Shown here in pieces: positions 7,869 to 15,881 of a stretch of 64,000 nucleotides of DNA. The stretch is from Microbulbifer sp. GL-2 (GTDB lineage Bacteria; Pseudomonadota; Gammaproteobacteria; Pseudomonadales; Cellvibrionaceae), in contig NZ_AP019807.1 in the NCBI RefSeq assembly GCF_007183175.1, positions 1,367,001-1,431,000 on the forward strand, written 5' to 3'. Position numbers and translations under genes: made by a program. Below the pieces are notes generated by a model, which made no database searches, was not told the DNA's origin, and worked only from the letters and a program-made list of their open reading frames with translations. Within the stretch, counting starts at the first letter, position 1, and each line of letters opens with the position of its first letter.

Positions 7869-8438
7869 TCCACCCAATTTCAACCCCGCCTGTTGGCGAC
7901 ACGCTTGCAATAATTTTGTAACGGAACTCTCGTTACCTATGATTCTTGCTATGGCTACTGCACCAATGAGCATTGCAGTTACTGACAAAATATCATCTTC
8001 GTCGCAATCAACATAGCTTTTAGCGTATTCCAAAATTGCTTTGTTCATGCCATCGTAGATGCTTGCATAAGTTGCTTTTGTTTCTTCATCCTGCATGGTT
8101 ATATCCGTAGCTAGAAATGCAAGTGGACATGGGTATTCACCCCGCACATGCTCTAAGCTAAGGTATCCGTCAAGTAGTAGGCATAGCCATTCCTTATCGG
8201 TAGTGCCATCTGGTTTAAGTTCAGCAAGCTTAGTGCCATTGACTGCAAATTTTAAGGACTCACGATACAACACCGCCTTGCTGTCAAAATGAGCATAAAA
8301 CGCTCCTCTGGTGAGCCCGCAATCTTTCATCACTCCATCCACTGTAACGCCATCAAAACCCTTGACCGTAAAAAGCCTGAATGCGCTTTCAAGAATTCGT
8401 CTGCGAGTAATTTCCTTATGCTCTTTTGTATAAGGCAT
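7863..8438 (-). CDS. TetR/AcrR-family transcriptional repressor
   Basis: The 191-residue product has a canonical TetR DNA-binding domain at residues 10-57. RRRILESAFRLFTVKGFDGV leads into VDGVMKDCGLTRGAFYAHF, where the recognition helix is GLTRGAFYAHF. The C-terminal ligand-binding domain is helical and typical of AcrR/QacR-like repressors (LAFLATDITMQDEETKATYA). It probably represses itself and the divergent GFA-family gene, since a good inverted repeat lies between them. It is the only confident complete gene on the minus strand in the cassette-like region, and its end overlaps an attC-like site. The inducer is unknown. Confidence 0.88.
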   Translation of the reverse strand: MPYTKEHKEITRRRILESAFRLFTVKGFDGVTVDGVMKDCGLTRGAFYAHFDSKAVLYRESLKFAVNGTKLAELKPDGTTDKEWLCLLLDGYLSLEHVRGEYPCPLAFLATDITMQDEETKATYASIYDGMNKAILEYAKSYVDCDEDDILSVTAMLIGAVAIARIIGNESSVTKLLQACRQQAGLKLGGI

Positions 8439-8464
8439 GAGTTCTTATGTGCCCACAATTTAAT

Positions 8465-8478
8465 ATGATCTGTATCAT
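8465..8478. promoter_or_regulatory. Candidate TetR operator
   Basis: ATGAT-CTGT-ATCAT is a perfect 5-4-5 inverted repeat 27 bases upstream of the tetR start. It lies in an AT-rich intergenic region shared with the divergent GFA gene, followed by ATATTATATG, which could be a -10 element. The position fits autorepression and control of the neighbour. This is inferred from symmetry and position only. Confidence 0.5.
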
Positions 8479-8573
8479 ATATTATATGTCGTTTAACATG
8501 TAGCCTTATCTTAAACCGAAAAAAATAAAATAAATGAACATAATCAACGGTTATATTTCACGGAGATGCGAAA

Positions 8574-8972
8574 TTGAATAAAATAAAAGGCGGCTGTCAT
8601 TGTGGTTCTGTAGCTTGGGAATTTGATCTTCCTATTAAGACAGTAGTGAAATGTCATTGCTCCATGTGTAGAAAGTTACAAGGCTCTGATCACAGTACAT
8701 ATGTTGTTGTTCCAAAAGAACAATTCTCATTATCTAAAGGTGAAGACTCGGTTATCAGTTACCAAGCTACCGAAAAATCATACAAAAATTTCTGCTCCAC
8801 ATGTGGAACACCAACTCACCTTTTTAACGGAAAGCATTTCCCGGAAGATTTTGTTTTACCACTAGGTATAATTAAAAATTATACTGATGAGCTAGCACCA
8901 CAGATCCAAGTGTATACCTCAGAAAAACCACTTTGGTCGAACATCCATGATGATGTGCCACTATTTAGCTAA
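8574..8972 (+). CDS. GFA (CENP-V/GFA) family zinc protein
   Basis: The 132-residue product has the full GFA-family zinc pattern. KGGCHCGSVAWEF supplies the first CxC pair, VKCHCSMCRKLQGS supplies CxCxxC, and NFCSTCGTPTHLF supplies CxxC. Named after glutathione-dependent formaldehyde-activating enzyme, the family also includes proteins of unknown substrate, so a specific reaction cannot be claimed. The start is TTG, with ACGGAGA about 8 bases upstream. It is divergent from tetR and may be its target. The stop lies 8 bases before the 3' end of a minus-strand group II intron. Confidence 0.85.
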   Translation: MNKIKGGCHCGSVAWEFDLPIKTVVKCHCSMCRKLQGSDHSTYVVVPKEQFSLSKGEDSVISYQATEKSYKNFCSTCGTPTHLFNGKHFPEDFVLPLGIIKNYTDELAPQIQVYTSEKPLWSNIHDDVPLFS

Positions 8973-8980
8973 GGATATAA

Positions 8981-9710
8981 ATCGGGTAGCCGGTAGCTTC
9001 TAACTACCGGCCCCTACACCACCCATCGTGCGGTTTCGCAATGGGCGTTTCCCAATCCGTAATGCATTTCTACTCAACGATAGTGTCGAGCAGGTCTTCA
9101 TTTGAGTCGAGTGCCATGTCAGTGCGCTACCTCAACTTTATATCCGATTGGAAACATATCGGTAGGCTAGCCCTGTCTTCTAACCCATGGATTTAGGTTC
9201 AAGCCTTCACCATGATCAAGGTATTAATCTTGGCATTAGGCTACTATGCTGTCGGCTAAGTTCTGCCAAATCACTTTGGTAATGCTGACCGAGGTGCTGG
9301 TGTGTTCCACCACTTTGTTCTACCCCCGCGATGGTGGCGGGTGGGCCTACTTATGGGTCTGCGACCACGCTGGCAGCTTCAGCAATAGTAGGTTAAACAG
9401 ATCTCCCCAGATAAGAATGTGAACTTCCACTACACAACTGCATCATTTACTCTACCCATTGGATCACATGGCTCCGGCGTCCTTGGCCAACTCGCCTTTA
9501 GGTTAAGCTTTATATGACATTTCTGTTCATCAGCTGGTAGTTTTGCTAATGGCCTCTTTCTCTCTATGTTGCAGTTGCCATTCGCTAGTAGTTAGCATTT
9601 AATGGAATGCCATTAAATGGTGATCTTCCTACAGGGAAGTTTCACCCTATTAGTTCACGCCTATGCAGGGCGTACCAAATGCCTGCAATCTGATCCCCGG
9701 TTGCTGTCAC
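8981..9710 (-). mobile_element. Group II intron (IIC-like) ribozyme without reverse transcriptase gene
   Basis: Read on the minus strand, the 3' end has a domain V candidate: CGCCCAT, then TGCG-AAAC-CGCA, then a two-base CG bulge, then ATGGGTG. The catalytic triad is CGC, as in class IIC introns, and not AGC. Domain VI follows (GCCGGTAG/CTACCGGC hairpin), and the element ends CTACCCGAT. The minus-strand 5' part, from GTGAC at 9710, contains stretches I recognise from bacterial group II introns (for example AGAGAAAGAGGCCATTAGC and GGCGTGAACTAATAGGGTGA). The whole is only about 730 bases, with no RT open frame or YADD motif, so the maturase is absent. It sits beside the hairpin at 9713-9738, fitting the IIC habit of inserting next to stem-loops. 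Exact ends are inferred. Confidence 0.75.
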
Positions 9711-9712
9711 CT

Positions 9713-9738
9713 TTTTTTGCCACAATACCGGCAAAAAA
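9713..9738. terminator. Perfect hairpin at the intron 5' boundary, terminator-like
   Basis: TTTTTTGCC and GGCAAAAAA are a perfect 9-base inverted repeat around an 8-base loop, so the stem has flanking A and T tracts on either strand and could work as a bidirectional Rho-independent terminator. The proposed 5' end of the minus-strand group II intron lies 2 bases away. It is probably the intron's insertion target. Confidence 0.6.
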
Positions 9739-9801
9739 TGCGTCAGTAGCCTCCGGCAATTGAGGCAAGCGTATCTTTCATCGTAATTGGCACTAATTAT
9801 T

Positions 9802-10206
9802 ATGCTCTTTAAGGGGTCGTGTAAATGTAACCGTTGGCGGATTGAAGTTCAGTTAGCTGGACCGATCGAAGGTTTGAATCCGCGCATTTGCGATTGTAAT
9901 TATTGCCAAGCCAACCCGTCACTTATTATAAGTGATCCGAATATGTCAGTGGCTTTCATTGGTGATGGGATTTCAACCAAAAGAAATGGTGATCAGCTTG
10001 CTAATTTCTACCATTGCAAATCTTGTAATGAACTACTAGCCGTAGGCTGCAATATAAATGGTCAGCTTCGCGGGGCAGTAAATTCCAATTTATTGGAAGA
10101 CGTGAATCAACTTGGCAATCCTATTCAAATTCAGCCAAGACTCTTGAGTGCCGATGAAAAGCTTGAACGCTGGGATAAGTTGTGGGGTGTCCTTAATGGG
10201 TTTTAA
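9802..10206 (+). CDS. Second GFA-family protein, divergent
   Basis: The 134-residue product starts MLFKGSCKCNRWRIEV and has CxC at the N-terminus, then ICDCNYCQANPS and YHCKSCNELLAVG, which together give the GFA pattern CxC, CxCxxC, CxxC. Overall sequence is far from the other GFA protein at 8574, so they are not recent duplicates. I chose the ATG at 9802, which places the first CxC at the usual distance from the start; an in-frame TTG at 9787 is also possible, and neither has a clear binding site. Substrate unknown. The gene is separated from the first GFA gene by the intron and an orphan hairpin. Confidence 0.75.
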   Translation: MLFKGSCKCNRWRIEVQLAGPIEGLNPRICDCNYCQANPSLIISDPNMSVAFIGDGISTKRNGDQLANFYHCKSCNELLAVGCNINGQLRGAVNSNLLEDVNQLGNPIQIQPRLLSADEKLERWDKLWGVLNGF

Positions 10207-10317
10207 AAACCTAAAATATTTGGGCTTTCGGACGCTTCGGTCCGCAGCTTGAGGCTTTATGAATCAGGGAGTAAAAAACAGCGTCGATAACGCCTTGGCG
10301 TTTATATAGGAACTGAT

Positions 10318-10950
10318 ATGACTAGGTCTGATAAGTTCTGGGATAGAAAAGCAGAGGAATATGCTCGGAGCCCTATTTCTGACGAGGCAAGTTATCAGAA
10401 GAAGCTCTCAGATACCCAAAAATTCTTTACGCCCGATATGAATATTTTGGAGTTTGGCTGCGGAACAGGGACTACGGCGATTTACCATGCTCCGTATGTG
10501 CAACATATTGAAGCGGTAGATATATCTGAAAACATGCTTGAGATTGGTCGAACTAAGGCCAGGGAAGCCTGCATCGATAATATTAGATTTACCAGAGGTA
10601 CGTTAACCGAATTCAATGCTGAGTCTGAGAGTTTTGATGCAGTATTGGGTTTAAATGTTATTCATTTACTACCAGATAGAAAAGATGTTTTGGCAGAAGC
10701 TGCTAGAATCCTCAAGCCTGGCGGTGTTTTCGTGAGTAGTACCGTTTGTATGGGCAATTCCTATATACGGTTTATTAAGCTCTTAGCGCCTCTGGGAAAA
10801 TTCATGGGCATAATGCCCGATGTCTTCATCCTAACAAAAGTAAAATTAGCGAAAGAAATTCAAGACGCTGGTTTTACCATTGAAATTCAATGGCAGCATG
10901 GAATGCATAATATGGTAGTTTTCATTATTGCGCGTAAAATTGACTCATAA
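10318..10950 (+). CDS. Class I SAM-dependent methyltransferase (Methyltransf_11 type)
   Basis: The 210-residue product has motif I NILEFGCGTGTTA at about residues 42-54, the acidic motif II VDISENMLEIG, motif III-like SFDAVLGLNVIHLL and the post-III RILKPGGVFVSST. These define a Rossmann-fold small-molecule methyltransferase using S-adenosylmethionine. The start MTRSDKFWDRKAEEYARSP (FWD..AE.YA) is typical of UbiE/Methyltransf_11 enzymes. The acceptor is unknown. An AGGAA binding site lies 6 bases before the ATG. A nested inverted repeat at 10955-11017 follows the stop and may be an attC-like end. Confidence 0.85.
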   Translation: MTRSDKFWDRKAEEYARSPISDEASYQKKLSDTQKFFTPDMNILEFGCGTGTTAIYHAPYVQHIEAVDISENMLEIGRTKAREACIDNIRFTRGTLTEFNAESESFDAVLGLNVIHLLPDRKDVLAEAARILKPGGVFVSSTVCMGNSYIRFIKLLAPLGKFMGIMPDVFILTKVKLAKEIQDAGFTIEIQWQHGMHNMVVFIIARKIDS

Positions 10951-10954
10951 TAGT

Positions 10955-11017
10955 GTTGGCTGAAGGCGACGGGTTTATTGGCCTTACTAGCCAATTAGAG
11001 TCTAGCTCCGCGCCAAC
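10955..11017 (+). repeat. Nested inverted repeat after the methyltransferase gene, possible attC remnant
   Basis: Outer arms GTTGGC (10955-10960) and GCCAAC (11012-11017) enclose inner arms ATTGGC (10977-10982) and GCCAAT (10990-10995). The double symmetry just after a stop codon is like the attC sites upstream, but the end lacks a good GTTRRRY core. No T tract follows, so a standard terminator is less likely. Confidence 0.3.
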
Positions 11018-11103
11018 GTAAAATATGAATAATCTTTCTAAAACTTCGTTATATCTCTAGAAATACAAACCATACTTAGGTACTTAACAGTGAGGATACT
11101 CAA

Positions 11104-11493
11104 ATGAATACAAATGCAGTTTGTTGGTTTGAAATTTATGTAAATGATATGGTACGCGCAAAGTCCTTTTATGAGGCTGTTCTCAAGCAGGAGTTAACTC
11201 GACTAGACAATCCCGACGAAGTAAAAGATTTTCCCCAGCCCGAGATGTGGGCATTTCCAATGAAACAAGAGCCGGGTGCAAGCGGAGCAATTTGTAAAAT
11301 GGATGGTGTTGAAGCTGGAGGCAATAGCACTCTTGTGTATTTTGATAGCGAAGATTGTTCTGTTGAACTGGCCAGAGTCGAGACCGCAGGTGGCAAGCTA
11401 GTAGTACCTAAAATGTCTATCGGAGATTATGGTTTTATCGCGATAGCCCAAGATACCGAAGGAAATAATATAGGTTTTCATTCAATGAAATAG
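11104..11493 (+). CDS. VOC-family (glyoxalase/bleomycin-resistance fold) protein
   Basis: The 129-residue product has the paired beta-alpha-beta-beta-beta modules of the VOC superfamily. It opens with VCWFEIYVNDMVRAKSFYEAVL, the standard W(F/Y)EI.V.D..RA..FY...L start, then GAICKMDG, STLVYFDSEDCSVELARVE and a C-terminal GFIAIAQDTEGNNIGFHS. The last segment is the D.EGN..G.. end of the YdcF/PhnB-like group. Metal ligands typical of glyoxalase I are not all present, so it may bind a small molecule without being a lyase. A GAGG binding site lies shortly before the ATG. Confidence 0.8.
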   Translation: MNTNAVCWFEIYVNDMVRAKSFYEAVLKQELTRLDNPDEVKDFPQPEMWAFPMKQEPGASGAICKMDGVEAGGNSTLVYFDSEDCSVELARVETAGGKLVVPKMSIGDYGFIAIAQDTEGNNIGFHSMK

Positions 11494-11854
11494 CTAGCTC
11501 TCATCAGCCAACATTAATTTACGTAACAGGTTATTTAAATATCCTACATTGCCTTCATCAAGGAACTAGATTGTGCTCAAAAGTATGCCGGCTTACCCTA
11601 TTGATGAAATAGGAATTAGCGTAGAATAATTGTTGAATAGCTAAATATAATTACAGGTATGATTCAGGGTATAATTTTATAAAAAGAGATAGATATTCAC
11701 TATCTAATGAGTTGATTTCTGAATAGCTACGGCTAGCAACTTTGTGCAGTTAACGTTTTACCAATGCAGTCCAATACCATTCCCTATCCAAAGTGCAACT
11801 GACAAAGTCGTTACACACTAAAGAACCATTTACCACAGTGCAAGAGGATTAGTT
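11494..11854. other. AT-rich intergenic stretch without a supported gene
   Basis: I find no ORF with a binding site or family motif. AACGTTTTACC near 11748 recalls an attC core but has no partner arm that I can see. Promoter sequences for the downstream hydrolase gene must lie in the right part. Confidence 0.4.
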
Positions 11855-12646
11855 TTGAAAGGATTTAGAATTCTGATCTCCATTTTATTTCTATTCATTA
11901 GCTCTACGGCTTTATCAAGCGGCGTTAGTATACAAAAAATATCTGAACAGTTGCACATCTTGAGTGGAAAAGAGTATGAGACGAATATTGGCTTAATAGC
12001 AACGGAAGATGGCTTGGTATTAATTGACCCTATGCCAGGAAATAATCAGTTAAGTGGATTAAATGAAGCGATTCAGTCAATTCACAACGAGCCAATCTCT
12101 TTCATTTTAAACACACACGCACATTCTGACCACACCGGTGGAAACGAGTACTTCAAAAAGCAAGGTGGAAAACTTATAGAGAATACCTTTAACTTAGATG
12201 GCTTTACTCACATTAAAGTCAAGTCTCATTCAGAAATCGACAATATCTATTACCATAAGGAAAGTAATTCTATATTTGTCGGTGATGTATTCGATACTAG
12301 CTGGCACCCAACATTTTATTCTGGCGGAATTAAAGGCTTTAATGAAGCGATTGATGCTATTTTAAATCTAGGTGATGATCAAAGCTTGATAATACCGGGG
12401 CATGGTGTTCCATCAAGTAAATCCTCATTACTTGAATTTAGGAAAAATACTTTCGAGTGGACAAACAAAATTCAAGAGCTTCATCAAAAAGGGATGAGCA
12501 TGGAAGAAATAATGATTGATACACAAGTTAAGGACATTGTGGAAAAATTCAATGTAAATAACAAATCTCCATTCCTCCCCAAAAAAGCTTATAGAAGATT
12601 TATAGAAAGAACTATTTCAGTGATTAATAACGAGAAAAGCCTATAA
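11855..12646 (+). CDS. Exported metallo-beta-lactamase-fold hydrolase
   Basis: The 263-residue product begins with a Sec signal peptide (ILISILFLFISSTALSSG). The zinc motif HAHSDH is at residues 88-93, H125 in the SHSEID turn corresponds to the third zinc-1 histidine, D144 in VGDVF is the bridging aspartate, and PGHG supplies the last histidine. It resembles the quinoprotein-relay SoxH-like and subclass B-related periplasmic hydrolases. The spacing between HAHSDH and H125 is about 30 residues, clearly shorter than usual in this family (about 70), so a segment over the active site is missing. Start is TTG with AGAGGA 7 bases upstream. The substrate is not predictable; classical beta-lactamase activity is not implied. 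Confidence 0.8.
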   Translation: MKGFRILISILFLFISSTALSSGVSIQKISEQLHILSGKEYETNIGLIATEDGLVLIDPMPGNNQLSGLNEAIQSIHNEPISFILNTHAHSDHTGGNEYFKKQGGKLIENTFNLDGFTHIKVKSHSEIDNIYYHKESNSIFVGDVFDTSWHPTFYSGGIKGFNEAIDAILNLGDDQSLIIPGHGVPSSKSSLLEFRKNTFEWTNKIQELHQKGMSMEEIMIDTQVKDIVEKFNVNNKSPFLPKKAYRRFIERTISVINNEKSL

Positions 12647-12677
12647 ATAGGTATTAAGCCCATATAGGAGCCTAAAA

Positions 12678-13856
12678 ATGAGGCTATATATCCAGTTGTT
12701 ACATGCGTTCTTTTTTTCTTTAATCTCTTTGGGAGCCCAGGCTGTGCAGAGTTGGACGGTCGAAAAAACCAAGGTAAATGCTCGCCTTTACCCAGGTGAG
12801 GAGATGCTACTAGCCAACGGCATAGAAACACTGAATTATTTCAAGGCCGGCGATCCGCAAAAACCTCTGGTGATCTTCGTTCCGGGTGGGTTTCATTTAG
12901 CTCGTGTCAGCTATGGCTACCCCGACGGCGACGAGAAGGATTTTCTGGCCTATTGGTTTGGACAGAAAGGTTTTTCTTTTCTTGGCGCGTCTTATCCGAC
13001 AGGAAACAAGGTATATTCCAAGGTCTACCCCGCATTCTCGATTCGTGATTGGGGCAAGCAAGTGGCTGCGGTCGCCAAATACTATGTGGACAAGCATGGT
13101 CTTTCGAATGAGATCATTGTTCTTGGCTGGAGCGCAGGCGGGCAGATTACTCAATCAGTTTACGAGGCTTCACAGGCGGCCGGGCTGGATATGAGCCTTT
13201 ACGTTTCAATTGCATCAACCCCACCTATCCCTTTGCTACTGGCCGCACCGGGTGCAATCTCAAAATCAACAAATGGGCTTTCGAAAGCGCCACAATTCTA
13301 CGAGTTGTTTAAGAGGTACGTGACTGCTCAGAACAAGATGAACGGGCACGTTATTATTCCTTGGGAGACGTTCGAAAGTGATGTACTCGGAGAAATTCCA
13401 GTAGCCCTAAATGCGATTATGATTGCGTCTCGCTATGAAAAGGGTAACTTTGTGCAGGATCTGGATTGGGCAATTGCCGATACAGGAGCCCTTAAATTTA
13501 CTGACTTCCCCATGGTCGTCACAATCTCTGGTAATAAAGTGCTAGACAATGACCACGCACTGACTGATCGAGGTAATTGGGGGCTCTATCAGGTTCAGCA
13601 TTTATATCGAAATATCGCTCTTCCTGCTTTGTCAAAATCTGAAAAAATTGATCCCGAGAATTGGCAAAACTTAATGGATCAATTTAGTTACGCAACCTCT
13701 GGTGCGCTAAACGCTCGCGTCCCTGGCAATCACTTTTTTTGGTACGGTGAAGTCGGAGCTCGTGAAACAGTTACACAGGTCGAGAGGTTGCGCTTACGTG
13801 TGGAAAATGTCCTCTCTTCTGTTGAGGCGTCTGTGGCTAAACTCAATACACCGTAG
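12678..13856 (+). CDS. Secreted alpha/beta hydrolase
   Basis: The 392-residue product has a Sec signal peptide (LLHAFFFSLISLGAQA). The core shows PLVIFVPGGFH, an oxyanion-loop-like segment, and the nucleophile elbow GWSAGG with Ser152, typical GxSxG. A late acidic residue near DNDHAL and a histidine in PGNHFFW probably complete the triad. The protein would act in the periplasm or outside the cell as an esterase or lipase-like enzyme; the substrate is unknown. The ATG has TAGGAG 9 bases upstream. The 31-base gap from the metallo-beta-lactamase-fold gene suggests co-transcription. After the stop, 293 bases up to the HD remnant hold no supported gene. Confidence 0.82.
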   Translation: MRLYIQLLHAFFFSLISLGAQAVQSWTVEKTKVNARLYPGEEMLLANGIETLNYFKAGDPQKPLVIFVPGGFHLARVSYGYPDGDEKDFLAYWFGQKGFSFLGASYPTGNKVYSKVYPAFSIRDWGKQVAAVAKYYVDKHGLSNEIIVLGWSAGGQITQSVYEASQAAGLDMSLYVSIASTPPIPLLLAAPGAISKSTNGLSKAPQFYELFKRYVTAQNKMNGHVIIPWETFESDVLGEIPVALNAIMIASRYEKGNFVQDLDWAIADTGALKFTDFPMVVTISGNKVLDNDHALTDRGNWGLYQVQHLYRNIALPALSKSEKIDPENWQNLMDQFSYATSGALNARVPGNHFFWYGEVGARETVTQVERLRLRVENVLSSVEASVAKLNTP

Positions 13857-14149
13857 TATTGCTTGTCCTGAAAAAACCAGAACGCTCCTCCATTTAATTA
13901 CTCGAAGGCTTAAATTAATATCCGAACTGGGCTGTGAATGGGCCAGTGCGCTCGTATCACGCCGGATTTTTAGCCCCATCCGAAACCGACCACTTCCGTG
14001 AATAGGTTGAGCCATGTTCATTAATTTTTGGCACTCATAAATAAGGAAGCGCTCCTTGAAAATAAAATCATCCAAGTGTAGTTACTATACAACTTCCCAG
14101 ACAAGCCAATTATGCAAAGAATTAGACACTATCACACTAAAGGGCAAAT

Positions 14150-14638
14150 ATGAGAAATAAAGCACGGAGTTTCTCTATCCAAGCACACGGAGATCAGAAG
14201 TATGGTAGTTTCCCATATTCGGTTCATCTTAATGAAGTATCAAAGATCGCTAGCGGGTATAGCGTAGAAGCTGAAGTAATAGCGTTTCTTCACGGCGTGA
14301 TTGAGGATATCGATGTAACAGCTGAGGTGATCGAAGCTTTCTTTGGTGAGTTTGTATCCAGATATGTGTGCATACTCAGCGATAAGCCTGGAGAAACCAG
14401 AAAAATATGAAAGTCTGCAACATATCAAAAAATGTCAAGGGTTTCCATGTCAGAAGAGATTGCTTCGCTAGTTAAAGCCGCTGACCGCCTAGCTAATATG
14501 AGAGCCTGCCTTCGCTCTGGTGATGAAGAGTTCCTTAACATGTATAGAGCAGAGCATGAGCTTTTTCGTAAGTCAGCCTCTCGGCCAAACCTCTGTGAAA
14601 GCAATTGGCCAGAAATAGAAGTAATACAAAATTTATAA
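14150..14638 (+). pseudogene. HD-domain phosphohydrolase-like gene with an internal stop
   Basis: Residues from 14150 read SIQAHGDQKYGSFPYSVHLNEV and then VIAFLHGVIEDIDVTAEVIE, which is the HD domain family of small RelA/SpoT-like phosphohydrolases. A TGA at 14408-14410 breaks the frame. The same frame continues KSATYQKMSRVSMSEEIASL, then VKAADRLANMRACLRS and MYRAEHELFR, which are the expected remaining motifs (VK.ADRLAN). The paired metal-binding HD is also changed to HG (FLHG instead of FLHD). Two lesions in one gene indicate decay. A tRNA-like recoding element for the TGA was not seen. Confidence 0.78.
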
Positions 14639-14855
14639 CACAGTAAGTAGGGACGATGGTTTTGAAAATCACAGGAAGATGTATAATATCTTCAGAGTAA
14701 AAATATTGTTAATTTACTTATAGTTTATAAATCGATATTCTGTTACTTAGTTAATTGTGGCACTTAGCAAGTGTCGGCTATCCTGTCACATAAAGTAAGC
14801 CCAGTGATTCTCTACATTATATTTGATTCAAAAGCATCATATAAATGGATAAAAT

Positions 14856-15536
14856 ATGAACTTATTAAAATTAATGACCGCATCTATACTATTAGTTGGT
14901 ACTGCTTCAGAAAGTTATGCAAATAGTAACTTTTATGTAGGACTGGAACATCGGTACGATTCCATTGATGGCAACCTAACACCCAGCATTAATGCAGTGA
15001 CTTTATCCGGCGATATGAAGTTTTCCCAGCAATATCAATCATCGGAAATACTAGCTACGTCATACAGTTCGTGGGGGGCTTATTTAGGGTATGAGTTCCA
15101 TCCCAATTTTTCAATTGAGGCAGGATACTCCCAAAGTGAAGATGAGAAAGAACACTTTTCTGATTCAGCTATCGGCTTGTTAGACGGCGTTAGTGAGGCT
15201 CAACTCAAATACCTACGAATTGATTTTCTAGGAAGATATACATTTAAAAACTACAACAACTTGAGCTTAATTGGCAGTTTAGGAGTAATCTCAAGGGAAG
15301 TTGAGGCTCATGTACAGTATGAAACAGGTGGTGGCTGTATAAATGAGGTCAGCTGCAACCCCAACTTAATAACTAAGGATAGTGATAGCGCTAGGAGTAC
15401 ACGGCCTCAATATGGAGTGGGTCTTCAATACAATCTTAGCAAAAATACGTCTACACGATTTATGATAAAAGGGCTTCTAAATGATCCCGCCGATTCATCC
15501 CACTCAGCCTCTCTTGGAGCACAGTACCATTTCTAG
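14856..15536 (+). CDS. Outer-membrane beta-barrel protein (OmpW/OmpA-barrel-like)
   Basis: The 226-residue product has a signal peptide (LMTASILLVGTASESYA), followed by NSNFYVGLEHRYD and a series of alternating strands (WGAYLGYEFHPNFSIEAGYSQ, LKYLRIDFLGRYTF, PQYGVGLQYNLS). It ends GAQYHF, the C-terminal phenylalanine signature recognised by the BAM complex. Size and pattern suit an eight-stranded barrel in the outer membrane. Two cysteines, in GGGCINEVSCNP, are in an extracellular loop and may pair. The function is unknown. It lies next to accessory DNA without a partner. Confidence 0.8.
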   Translation: MNLLKLMTASILLVGTASESYANSNFYVGLEHRYDSIDGNLTPSINAVTLSGDMKFSQQYQSSEILATSYSSWGAYLGYEFHPNFSIEAGYSQSEDEKEHFSDSAIGLLDGVSEAQLKYLRIDFLGRYTFKNYNNLSLIGSLGVISREVEAHVQYETGGGCINEVSCNPNLITKDSDSARSTRPQYGVGLQYNLSKNTSTRFMIKGLLNDPADSSHSASLGAQYHF

Positions 15537-15881
15537 TTCTATCTACATTAAGGCAAGCTCAATTTATTAAGCAGTAAAAGTCTAAATCAGCACAATTAAG
15601 TTAATTCAGTACGTGTTTGATGATGCGATTAAGAACCAGCTGCTGAAAAATATCATTCAATATGTAGCCCTATCGGATTGCGACATTAGCAGAATCGTTC
15701 GTGATTTATCAAAGCTTTAATGTGTGGATGGGAATATTGGCGATATCTGTATCATCAATGGCCAACAAGTATCACGTTAATTTATCAAATAAAATAGATG
15801 AAATTTAACTAATAGCTGCGAATAGCTCTCAGAAATCTCCAATGGACTGGAAATTATCTAATTATGAGACGCAGTTAATTC
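15537..15881 (+). other. Intergenic stretch with a possible gene remnant at 15613-15780
   Basis: One frame from GTG at 15613 reads FDDAIKNQLLKNIIQYVAL, then SDCDISRIVRDLSKL, stop at 15718-15720, and continues open as CVDGNIGDICIINGQQVSR to a second stop at 15780. The coding-like composition on both sides of a single stop suggests a broken gene, but I recognise no family. Nothing else is seen. Confidence 0.3.

Noticed and set aside
13794..14075. Minus-strand ORF of 93 codons after the alpha/beta hydrolase gene
   Set aside because: It overlaps the 3' end of the hydrolase gene, and although its text recalls mobile-element flanks I could not identify a family.
14408..14410. TGA read as selenocysteine in the HD-domain gene
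   Set aside because: No SECIS-like stem-loop is evident just after the codon, the family does not use selenocysteine, and a second lesion (HG for HD) supports decay.
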